A stretch of DNA of 64,000 nt from Streptomyces marinisediminis (lineage in GTDB: Bacteria; Actinomycetota; Actinomycetes; Streptomycetales; Streptomycetaceae), in the NCBI RefSeq assembly GCF_026262575.1, contig NZ_JAPKFL010000008.1, positions 124,001 to 188,000 on the forward strand, written 5' to 3'. Of this stretch, positions 56,995-64,000 are shown piece by piece. The number at the start of each line of letters is the position of its first letter. Position 1 is the first letter of the stretch. Both the position numbers and the translations under genes were made by a program. The notes below the pieces were generated by a model, which saw only the letters and a program-made list of their open reading frames with translations, ran no database searches and was not told where the DNA came from.

Positions 56995-59900
56995 TCACCC
57001 CGTCAGGCAGGACGGGCCCAGCAGCTCCTTCAGGTCCCCGAAGAGCGCCGGGTCGGCCGTCACCCGGTGCCGGTCCAGCCGCAGGACCGTGGTCTTGCGC
57101 GCCCCCTGCAACCGCACCCGTACCTCGGACGAGCCCCGGTGGTGGGTGAGCACCTCGCCGAGCCTGGCCACCAGCGGCGGGGTGACCTTGACCGTCGGGA
57201 TCGTGATCGTCACCGGCGCGTTGGCCGAGGCCTCGCTCAGATCCGGCACCGACAGCTCCATCGCCACCAGCCGCGGCACGTCCTCGCGCTTGTCCAGGCG
57301 GCCCTTGACGAACACGACGGCGTCCTCGACGAGCTGCGTGGAGACCAACTGGTAGGTGGCGGGGAAGAACATGCAGTCGATGGAGCCCGCCAGGTCCTCC
57401 ACCGTCGCGATGGCCCAGGCGTTGCCCTGCTTGGTCATCTTGCGCTGGAGGCCGGAGATGATGCCGCCGATGACGACCGTCGAGCCGTCGCTGTACTCCC
57501 CGCCGGTGAGCTGGGAGATGCCCGCGTCCGCCTTCTCGTTGAGCACGTGCTCGATGCCGAACAGCGGATGGTCGGAGACGTACAGACCGAGCATCTCCCG
57601 CTCCTGGGCGAGCAGGTAGCCCTTGTCCCACTCCTCCGGCGAGAACTGCACGTCCAGGCCGAAGCCGGGGCCGTCCCCGCCGTCGTCGCCGCCGAGGTCC
57701 CCGAAGAGGTCGAACTGGCCCTCGGCCTCCTTGCGCTTGACCTGCACCACGTTGTCGATCATCGGCTCGAAGTGGGCCGTCAGCCCCTTGCGGGTGTGGC
57801 CCAGCTCGTCGAAGGCGCCGGCCTTGATCAGCGATTCGATCGTCCGCTTGTTGCAGACGACGGCCTCCACCTTGTCCAGGAAGTCCGGGAAGGACTCGTA
57901 GGCGCCCTTGGACCGGCGGCAGCGCACGATGGAGTCCACCACGTTCTGGCCGACGTTGCGGACGGCGGCCAGCCCGAAGACGATCGTGTCGTCGCCGCGC
58001 GGCGTGAAGTTGGCCTCCGACTCGTTGACGTCCGGGGGGAGCACCTTGATGCCCATGCGGCGGCACTCGTTGAGGTAGACGGCCGACTTGTCCTTGTCGT
58101 CGCGCACCGAGGTGAGCAGGGCGGACATGTACTCGGCCGGGTAGTTGGCCTTGAGGTAGGCCGTCCAGTAGGTGACCAGCCCGTACGCCGAGGAGTGCGC
58201 CTTGTTGAACGCGTAGCCCGCGAAGGGGACCAGCACGTCCCACACGGCCTGGATGGCCTCGTCCGAGAAGCCCTTCTCGCGGGCGCCGGCCTGGAAGTTG
58301 ACGAACTCCTTCTGGAGCACTTCCAGCTTCTTCTTGCCCATCGCCCGGCGCAGCAGGTCGGCCTGGCCGAGCGTGTACCCGGCGAGCACCTGCGCGGCCT
58401 TCTGCACCTGCTCCTGGTAGACGATCAGGCCGTAGGTGACGTCGAGGACCTCCTTGAGCGGCTCCTCCAGCTCCGGGTGGATCGGGGTGATCTCCTGCTG
58501 CCCGTTCTTGCGCAGCGCGTAGTTGATGTGGGAGTTCATGCCCATCGGGCCCGGCCGGTACAGGGCCGAGACCGCGGAGATGTCCTCGAAGTTGTCGGGC
58601 TTCATCATGCGCAGCAGCGAGCGCATGGGGCCGCCGTCGAACTGGAAGACGCCGAGGGTGTCACCGCGCTGGAGCAGCTCGTAGGTCTTCGGGTCGTCCA
58701 GCGGGAGCCCGAGGAGCTCGATGTCGACGCCCTTGTTCTTCTTGATGGCCTTCTGGGCGTCGTCCATGATCGTGAGGTTGCGCAGGCCCAGGAAGTCCAT
58801 CTTCAGCAGGCCGAGCGCCTCGCAGCTCGGGTAGTCCCACTGGGTGACCACGACGCCGTCGTTCTTGGGCGAGAACACCGGGACGTGGTCGATCAGCGGC
58901 TCGCTGGACATGATCACGCCGGCCGCGTGCACGCCCATCTGCCGCACCAGGCCCTCGATGCCCCGCGCGGCGTCGATCACCTTGGTGACGTCCGGCTCGT
59001 TCTCGTACATCGACCGGATCTCGCCCGCCTCGCTGTAGCGGGGGTGGTCCTTGTCGGTGATGCCCGACAGCGGCAGGCCCTTGCCCAGCACGTCGGCCGG
59101 CATCGCCTTGGTGATGCGGTCGCCCACGGCGTACGGGTAGCCCAGCACCCGGGCCGAGTCCTTGATCGCGTTCTTCGCCTTGATCGTGCCGTAGGTGCCG
59201 ATCATGGCCACCTTGTCGGCGCCGTACTTCTCGGTGACGTAGCGGATCACCTCACCGCGCCGGCGCTCGTCGAAGTCGATGTCGACATCGGGCATGGTGA
59301 CGCGCTCGGGGTTGAGGAACCGCTCGAAGATCAGACCGTGGTCGATCGGGTCGAGGTCGGTGATGCCCAGGGCGTAGGCGACGATCGAACCGGCCGCCGA
59401 ACCGCGGCCGGGGCCCACGGCGATGCCGTTGTTCTTGGCCCACATGATGAAGTCCGCGACCACGAGGAAGTAGCCGGGGAACCCCATCTCGATGATGACG
59501 CCCATCTCGTAGGCCGCCTGCCGCTGGCGGTCCTCCGGGACCCCCGCGGGGTAGCGGCGGGCCATGCCGCGCCGGACCTCCTCCTGGAACCAGGTCACCT
59601 CGTCGTAGCCCTCCGGCACGTCGAAGCGCGGCATCAGGTTGCGCGGCTTGAACATGCCGCTGGTGTCGATCCGGTCGGCGATCAGGAGCTGGGTGTTGCG
59701 GCACCCCTCCTGCCAGGCGTCGGAGGAGTCGATCGCGTACATCTCGGCGGCCGACTTCAGGTAGTAGCCGGAGCCGTCGAACCGGAACCGGTCGGGGTCG
59801 GAGAGGTTGCTGCCGGTCTGGATGCACAGCAGCGTGTCGTGGGCGGCGGACTCGTGCTCGAAGGTGTAGTGCGAGTCGTTCGTCACGACGAAGGGCGCGC

Positions 59901-60537
59901 CGATCTTGCGCGCGATCTCCTCCAGACCCGCGCGGGCGCGCCGGTCGATGTCGATGTCGTGGTCCATCAGCTCGACGAAGAAGTTCTCCTTGCCGAAGAT
60001 GTCCTGGAACTCGCCGGCCGCCTTCAGCGCCTCGTCCATCTGCCCGAGCCGGATCTTGGTGGAGACCTCGCCGGACGGGCAGCCGGTGGTGGCCATCAGC
60101 CCGTCGGCGTACTCGGCGAGCAGCTCCCGGTCCATGCGGGGCTTGCGGAAGAAGCCCTCCAGGCTGGCGCGGGACTGGGCGCGGTAGAGGTTGTGCAGGC
60201 CGGTGAGGTCCCGCGCCCACATCGTCATGTGGGTGTAGGCGCCGCCGCCGGAGACGTCGTCGCGCTTCTGGTGGGGGGCGCCCCAGCGCACCGGCCGGGT
60301 GAAGCGCCGCGACTCCGGCGCCACGTAGGCCTCGATGCCCACGATCGGCGTCACGCCCGCGCCCTGGGCCTGGTGGAAGAAGTCGTACGCCCCGTGGAGG
60401 TTGCCGTGGTCGGTCATGGCGATGTGCGACATCTCCATGTCGTTGCACGCCGCGAACATGTCCTTCAGGCGCGCCGCGCCGTCCAGCAGCGAGTACTGCG
60501 TGTGCACGTGCAGATGCGTGAACGGCTGATCGGTCAC
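56995..60537 (-). CDS. dnaE: DNA polymerase III alpha subunit (replicative, DnaE1 type)
   Basis: This 1180-aa replicative polymerase has an N-terminal PHP domain (FTHLHVHTQYSLLDGAARL) and the catalytic core with VGPGRGSAAGS and Asp417/Asp419 in MPDVDIDFDERR; the third catalytic Asp should be in the LLKMDFLGLRNL region. The helix-hairpin-helix region is near YESFPDFLDKV. An OB-fold follows (VVIGGIISGLQRKMTKQGN), and the C-terminus (LGPSCLTG) may contact the clamp and tau. Length and domains fit the essential DnaE1, not the mutagenic DnaE2. GTG at 60537 is the start. It lies 118 bp from a minisatellite. Confidence 0.98.
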   Translation of the reverse strand: MTDQPFTHLHVHTQYSLLDGAARLKDMFAACNDMEMSHIAMTDHGNLHGAYDFFHQAQGAGVTPIVGIEAYVAPESRRFTRPVRWGAPHQKRDDVSGGGAYTHMTMWARDLTGLHNLYRAQSRASLEGFFRKPRMDRELLAEYADGLMATTGCPSGEVSTKIRLGQMDEALKAAGEFQDIFGKENFFVELMDHDIDIDRRARAGLEEIARKIGAPFVVTNDSHYTFEHESAAHDTLLCIQTGSNLSDPDRFRFDGSGYYLKSAAEMYAIDSSDAWQEGCRNTQLLIADRIDTSGMFKPRNLMPRFDVPEGYDEVTWFQEEVRRGMARRYPAGVPEDRQRQAAYEMGVIIEMGFPGYFLVVADFIMWAKNNGIAVGPGRGSAAGSIVAYALGITDLDPIDHGLIFERFLNPERVTMPDVDIDFDERRRGEVIRYVTEKYGADKVAMIGTYGTIKAKNAIKDSARVLGYPYAVGDRITKAMPADVLGKGLPLSGITDKDHPRYSEAGEIRSMYENEPDVTKVIDAARGIEGLVRQMGVHAAGVIMSSEPLIDHVPVFSPKNDGVVVTQWDYPSCEALGLLKMDFLGLRNLTIMDDAQKAIKKNKGVDIELLGLPLDDPKTYELLQRGDTLGVFQFDGGPMRSLLRMMKPDNFEDISAVSALYRPGPMGMNSHINYALRKNGQQEITPIHPELEEPLKEVLDVTYGLIVYQEQVQKAAQVLAGYTLGQADLLRRAMGKKKLEVLQKEFVNFQAGAREKGFSDEAIQAVWDVLVPFAGYAFNKAHSSAYGLVTYWTAYLKANYPAEYMSALLTSVRDDKDKSAVYLNECRRMGIKVLPPDVNESEANFTPRGDDTIVFGLAAVRNVGQNVVDSIVRCRRSKGAYESFPDFLDKVEAVVCNKRTIESLIKAGAFDELGHTRKGLTAHFEPMIDNVVQVKRKEAEGQFDLFGDLGGDDGGDGPGFGLDVQFSPEEWDKGYLLAQEREMLGLYVSDHPLFGIEHVLNEKADAGISQLTGGEYSDGSTVVIGGIISGLQRKMTKQGNAWAIATVEDLAGSIDCMFFPATYQLVSTQLVEDAVVFVKGRLDKREDVPRLVAMELSVPDLSEASANAPVTITIPTVKVTPPLVARLGEVLTHHRGSSEVRVRLQGARKTTVLRLDRHRVTADPALFGDLKELLGPSCLTG

Positions 60538-60860
60538 GGGGCGGCCACCTCCGGCACGGGGTTCTCAGGGCGCCGCCGAGTCTACGACCGGCCACCGACA
60601 CCCCGGCCCGCGGCGCACGGGCGTGGCCCGGCGGGAGGCGAGCCCGGCACGGACCCGGCGCGGCGCGGTCCGGCGCGGCGCGGTCCGGCGCGGCGCGGTC
60701 CGGCGCGGCGCGGTCCGGCGCGGCGCGGTCCCGGCGCGGCGCGGTCCCGGGGCGGCGCGGTCCCGGGGCGGCGCGGTCCCGGGGCGGCGCGGTCCCGGGG
60801 CGGGGTGACGGTCACGGAACGGTTGCGGAGCGCGGGCTTGATTCCGCGCTTATCCGGGGC
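60538..60860. other. dnaE upstream region and divergent gap
   Basis: This is 323 bp between dnaE and the divergent membrane protein gene. It contains the 15/16-bp minisatellite (60656-60794). The 118 bp next to dnaE should hold its promoter, but I cannot point to clear -10 and -35 boxes. There is no credible gene, since reading frames in the repeat only give Arg-Arg-Gly-Ala-Val repeats. Confidence 0.6.
60656..60794. repeat. Minisatellite upstream of dnaE: 15-bp units passing into 16-bp units
   Basis: Five exact 15-bp units CGGCGCGGCGCGGTC (60656-60730) are followed by one 16-bp unit CCGGCGCGGCGCGGTC and three of CCGGGGCGGCGCGGTC (60747-60794). A partial copy continues. The last nine bases GGCGCGGTC are invariant, and the change of unit length suggests slippage during replication. 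Confidence 0.9.
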
Positions 60861-61562
60861 GTGGCACACTCGGCCGCGATGGGTGACTCTCGCACCGCTT
60901 CGCGGACCGGGCGCGCCGTGGTCTTCACCGCGGTGTGCCTCACGCTGTCCGCGGGCACGCACGTGCTGCTGTCGGGGACGCCGGTGCCCTGGGCCACGCT
61001 GCTGGCCGTCGCCGGCGCCGTCTTCGGCTGCGCCTTCGTGCTCGGGGACCGCAGGCGCGGCCTGGGCGCGATCGCGGCCACCCTGATACCGCTGCAGCTC
61101 GCCGCGGACACCGTCTTCACCAGCGGCCAGGCCGCCTGCTACGGCACGGCCGGAGGCCCGGTGACCGGGCCGCTGCGCAGCCTGGGACTGGACCTGGTCT
61201 GCGCGGGCGGCGGCTTCGGCACGCCGCTGGCCCGGATGGCCGCCGACGGCCCGGCGCCCGCCCTCGCCCACCCCGCCGCGCCGTGGCTGCTCCTCGGCGG
61301 CCACGTGGCCGTCGGGCTGGCCGCCGCCGTCTGGCTGTGGCGCGGCGAGGAGGCGTTCGCCCGGCTGCTGCGCGCGGCGGCCGCGCACGCCTACGAGCTG
61401 CTGTGGCCGCCCGTGGCCCGGCCCGTGCCCACCGCCGCCCGGGCGGCGGCTCCGCGCACCGGCCCGCGCCCCGCGCACCGGGCCCGTCCGCTGCCCGCCC
61501 TCCCCCTCCTGACCCACTCCGTGGTACGACGCGGCCCGCCGCGCACGGCCGCCGCGGGCTGA
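60861..61562 (+). CDS. Hypothetical integral membrane protein
   Basis: This protein of about 233 aa has four hydrophobic segments (VVFTAVCLTLSAGTHVLLSG, WATLLAVAGAVFGCAFVLG, LGAIAATLIPLQLAADTVF and WLLLGGHVAVGLAAAVWLW) and a basic Pro/Arg-rich tail. An extracytoplasmic loop holds several Cys and Gly. Such proteins occur in actinomycetes without known function. The start is GTG at 60861 or ATG at 60879 (MGDSRTASRTG); neither has a good ribosome site. It precedes the DsbA-like gene by 79 bp. Confidence 0.75.
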   Translation: MAHSAAMGDSRTASRTGRAVVFTAVCLTLSAGTHVLLSGTPVPWATLLAVAGAVFGCAFVLGDRRRGLGAIAATLIPLQLAADTVFTSGQAACYGTAGGPVTGPLRSLGLDLVCAGGGFGTPLARMAADGPAPALAHPAAPWLLLGGHVAVGLAAAVWLWRGEEAFARLLRAAAAHAYELLWPPVARPVPTAARAAAPRTGPRPAHRARPLPALPLLTHSVVRRGPPRTAAAG

Positions 61563-61641
61563 ACCCGGCCCGCCGCCACGCCGCGCCGCGCCGGCGCGGA
61601 CCGTCCCCCACGTCGTACACCGTCACGGAGCAGAACACACC

Positions 61642-62448
61642 ATGAGCAAGCGCAACAGCCAGGACGCCAAGAGGGCCGCCCGCGAGCGGCTCCGCGTCGA
61701 GCGGGAACAGCAGGCCAAGAAGGACAAGCGGCGCCGCCAGCTCGGCGTGGCCGGGGCCGTCGTCGCCATCCTCGCCATCGCCGGGGGCATCGGCTACGCC
61801 GTCACCCAGATGGGCAGCGACTGGGACAAGGCCTCCGACGGCGAGCTGGTCGTGCCGGAGCACGCCTCGGGCGAGAACGGCACGACCGTCCTCATCGGGG
61901 ACGAGAGCGCCGAGAAGACGCTGCACGTCTACGAGGACATGCGCTGCCCCGCCTGCGCGGCCTTCGAGCAGTCGGCGGGCGCGACGCTGAAGGAGCACGT
62001 CGCGGACGGCAAGTACCAGGTGTCCTACACCATGGCCACCTTCATCGACGACGTCGCCAGCGGCGAGGGCTCCAAGAACTCCCTCAGCGCGCTCGGCGCC
62101 GCGCTGGACGTGAGCGAGGACGCGTTCATGGAGTACAAGTACGCGCTGTACTCCGCGGAGAACCACCCGCAGGAGAGCCTGGACGAGTTCGCCAAGGATG
62201 ACTACCTCCTCGACGTCGCCCAGGAGGTCGACGCGCTCAAGGACAACGCCGAGTTCGAGCGGAACGTCGAGGAGGGCACGTTCGACAGGTGGGCGCTGGA
62301 GATGTCGGAGAAGTTCGACGACAACAAGGACGGCGTGACGGGCACCCCCTCGTTCGTGATGGACGGCGAGAAGCTGGAGGTCCCGAACATGCCCGCTCCC
62401 TCGCCCGAGCAGTTCACACAGGCCGTCGAGGCGGCGCTGGAGAAGTGA
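61642..62448 (+). CDS. Membrane-anchored DsbA-like thioredoxin-fold protein (second copy)
   Basis: This 268-aa protein has a strongly basic N-terminus, one membrane helix (about 34-54; VAGAVVAILAIAGGIGYAV) and an external thioredoxin-like domain with CPAC at 102-105 (YEDMRCPACAAFEQ). The cis-Pro loop is GTPSFVMDG. It resembles the protein at 27154-27939. It probably forms or shuffles disulfides in exported proteins. ATG at 61642 follows GGAG. A strong hairpin follows the gene. Confidence 0.9.
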   Translation: MSKRNSQDAKRAARERLRVEREQQAKKDKRRRQLGVAGAVVAILAIAGGIGYAVTQMGSDWDKASDGELVVPEHASGENGTTVLIGDESAEKTLHVYEDMRCPACAAFEQSAGATLKEHVADGKYQVSYTMATFIDDVASGEGSKNSLSALGAALDVSEDAFMEYKYALYSAENHPQESLDEFAKDDYLLDVAQEVDALKDNAEFERNVEEGTFDRWALEMSEKFDDNKDGVTGTPSFVMDGEKLEVPNMPAPSPEQFTQAVEAALEK

Positions 62449-62483
62449 CCCACGCGCGGGGGCGGTGACCCGCCTCCGGCACC

Positions 62484-62517
62484 GACGGGCGGCCGGCCCA
62501 CGCGCCGGCCGCCCGTC
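62484..62517 (+). terminator. Hairpin after the second DsbA-like gene
   Basis: GACGGGCGGCCGGC (62484-62497) and GCCGGCCGCCCGTC (62504-62517) form a perfect 14-bp stem with a 6-nt loop, 35 bp after the stop. Confidence 0.9.
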
Positions 62518-62618
62518 GCCATGCCGCGTGGGTCGCCCCGCGCGGGTACCGCCGCGGCCCCCGCCACCCCGCGGCGGCGAACGGGCCAAGGCGCCGCCCC
62601 ACGCGCGGGCGACAGGTG

Positions 62619-62639
62619 GGTGAACAGCCGGATTTCACC
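62619..62639 (+). promoter_or_regulatory. PHO-box-like dyad upstream of phoD
   Basis: GGTGAA-N9-TTCACC forms an inverted repeat 37 bp before the phoD start. The words GATTTCACC and its complement GTTCACC resemble the GTTCACC unit of Streptomyces PhoP sites. They are inverted here, while PHO boxes are normally direct repeats, so assignment is tentative. A possible -10 is TCTAAC at 62661-62666. Confidence 0.35.
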
Positions 62640-62676
62640 TACCGTGAGCGCGCCCCGGCCTCTAACGTCCGCCGCT

Positions 62677-64000
62677 GTGACCACTGCTGACACCCCACCC
62701 GGCCACCCGTCCACCGACCCCGCCGCGCGCCCGCCTCGCGCGCGCTCCGGCCCGCCGCGCCGCGCCGTCGTCACGGCCGCCGCGACGACCGCCGCCCTCG
62801 CCCCCCTGGCCGCCGGCGCCCCGGCCCGCGCGGCCGCGGCCGCCCGCCCCGCCTTCCACCACGGCGTCGCCTCCGGCGACCCGCTGCCCGACGGCGTGCT
62901 GCTGTGGACCCGGGTGACCCCGGAACCCGCCGCGACCCCCGGCTCCGGCCTGGGCCCGGCGCTGGAGGTGGCCTGGGAGGTCGCCGAGGACGCCGCCTTC
63001 ACCCGCGTCGCCGCCCGGGGCGCCGTGCGCACGGACGCCGCCGCCGACCACACCGTGAAGGCGGACGTGCGCGGCCTGCGCCCCGACACCGCCTACCACT
63101 ACCGGTTCACCGCCGGCGGCACCCGCTCCCCCGCCGGGCGCACCCGCACCGCGCCGGCCGCCGACGCCACCCCCGGCAACCTGCGGCTGGGCGCCGTCTC
63201 GTGCTCCAACTGGGAGGCCGGGTACTTCGCCGCCTACCGCCACCTGGCCGACCGCCGCGACCTGCACGCCGTGCTGCACCTGGGCGACTACCTCTACGAG
63301 TACCCCGCGGGCTCCTACGGCACCCGGGGCCGCACGGTGCGGCCGCACGAGCCCGCGCACGAGATCACCACCCTCGCCGACTACCGCGTCCGGCACGCCC
63401 AGTACAAGACGGACCGCGACCTGCGGGCGCTGCACGCCGCCCACCCGGTCATCGCGATCTGGGACGACCACGAGTTCGCCAACAACGCCTGGTCCGGCGG
63501 GGCGGAGAACCACACCCCGGGCGTGGAGGGGTCCTGGGCGGACCGGGTGACGGCCGCCAAGCGCGCGTACTTCGAGTGGATGCCGGTGCGGCCGTCCGTC
63601 AGCGGCAGCACCTACCGCCACCTGCGCTTCGGCACCCTGGCCGACCTGCACCTGCTGGACCTGCGCTCGTTCCGCGACCAGCAGGCCGCGGCGGGCGACG
63701 GCTCCGTGGACGACCCGGCGCGCACGCTGACCGGGCGGGCGCAGCTCGACTGGCTCAAGGCGGGGCTCGCGTCCTCCCGCACCCGCTGGCACCTGGTGGG
63801 CACGTCCGTGATGATCTCGCCGCTGGCCTTCGGGTCGGTGCCCGCCTACCTGCTGCGCCCGCTGGCCGAGCTGCTCGGCCTGCCCGGCGGCGGGCTCGCA
63901 CCCAACACCGACCAGTGGGACGGCTACACCGACGACCGGCGCGAGCTCCTCGCCCACCTGCGCACCCACGGCATCGACAACACCGTCTTCCTCACCGGTG
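62677..64000 (+). CDS. phoD: Alkaline phosphatase D / phosphodiesterase PhoD (3' end outside window)
   Basis: The first 441 codons are present and open to the right edge. A Tat-type signal peptide is visible ([20 protein letters not shown]). The typical PhoD N-terminal domain [20 protein letters not shown] comes next. The catalytic domain shows [42 protein letters not shown] and [13 protein letters not shown], which carry the metal ligands. PhoD acts outside the cell on phosphomono- and diesters. GTG at 62677 is the likely start. In S. coelicolor phoD belongs to the phosphate-starvation (PhoP) regulon. Confidence 0.93.
   Translation, partial: MTTADTPPGHPSTDPAARPPRARSGPPRRAVVTAAATTAALAPLAAGAPARAAAAARPAFHHGVASGDPLPDGVLLWTRVTPEPAATPGSGLGPALEVAWEVAEDAAFTRVAARGAVRTDAAADHTVKADVRGLRPDTAYHYRFTAGGTRSPAGRTRTAPAADATPGNLRLGAVSCSNWEAGYFAAYRHLADRRDLHAVLHLGDYLYEYPAGSYGTRGRTVRPHEPAHEITTLADYRVRHAQYKTDRDLRALHAAHPVIAIWDDHEFANNAWSGGAENHTPGVEGSWADRVTAAKRAYFEWMPVRPSVSGSTYRHLRFGTLADLHLLDLRSFRDQQAAAGDGSVDDPARTLTGRAQLDWLKAGLASSRTRWHLVGTSVMISPLAFGSVPAYLLRPLAELLGLPGGGLAPNTDQWDGYTDDRRELLAHLRTHGIDNTVFLTG

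Noticed and set aside
60623..60808. ORF with RRGAV pentapeptide repeats
   Set aside because: It arises from the 15-bp minisatellite and breaks when the unit becomes 16 bp. It has no ribosome site.

Overview
The window is chromosomal DNA of a Streptomyces-type actinomycete. Base composition is very GC-rich (roughly 70-75% by eye), GTG starts are common, and many genes overlap by 1-8 nt. Marker families fit: XRE/DUF397 pairs, the dual-function HisA/TrpF enzyme PriA, a TrpM-type small protein between trpC and trpB, a dnaE1-type polymerase and DmdR1-type iron boxes. The order gltD-gltB / lgt / trpABMC-trpE-hisI / hisF-priA-hisH-hisB-hisC-hisD / dnaE / phoD is the one I know from Streptomyces coelicolor. 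Most of the window is therefore core metabolism, with a variable left part. I see no rRNA, tRNA, CRISPR array, transposase or prophage.

Layout. (1) 1-7.9 kb is an iron/siderophore region: a GNAT acetyltransferase cut by the window edge, a group II PLP decarboxylase, an Fe-siderophore ABC importer (ATPase, two permeases, divergent lipoprotein) and an FhuF-like ferric reductase. Four iron boxes sit in front of these units. (2) 8-11 kb holds pepN and a chorismate mutase. (3) 11.2-13.6 kb is an accessory island: an ATP-binding anti-sigma-like protein, an XRE regulator and three tandem DUF397 genes, with the decayed tail of a second XRE gene between copies 1 and 2. (4) 13.6-18.8 kb has a zinc-ribbon metallopeptidase, a carbohydrate ABC importer (lipoprotein plus two permeases) and a small lipoprotein. 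(5) 19-25 kb is gltBD, ended by a strong hairpin. (6) 25.3-27.9 kb has a VIT1-type transporter, lgt and a membrane-anchored DsbA-like protein. (7) 28.2-34.2 kb is a carboxylate-uptake block: DUF485 plus acetate symporter, a LytS/LytTR two-component system, and a second small-membrane-protein/symporter pair. (8) 34.3-41 kb is trpA-trpB-trpM-trpC, two small membrane proteins, trpE and hisI. (9) 41.1-48.8 kb has a septum-formation-family protein, a DinB-fold protein and the his operon hisD-C-B-(small membrane protein)-H-priA-ridA-hisF. (10) 48.9-64 kb has a beta-helix membrane protein, Lon-N-domain, YbaK, ABC-2 exporter and NYN-domain genes, dnaE, a second DsbA-like protein and the start of phoD.

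How it works together. PriA supplies the missing TrpF step, which ties the trp and his blocks. The chorismate mutase competes with TrpE for chorismate. GltBD supplies glutamate nitrogen. The iron genes probably form one DmdR1/Fur-like regulon. The LytS/LytTR pair lies between two symporters that it may control.

No clearly new defence or biosynthetic system is visible. The most unusual points are the DUF397 amplification with an XRE relic, a 10-bp in-phase repeat array, a minisatellite upstream of dnaE, an Asn-rich HisH N-terminus, two dyads upstream of hisD, and two small genes (trpM and a 54-aa membrane protein) that are easily missed.
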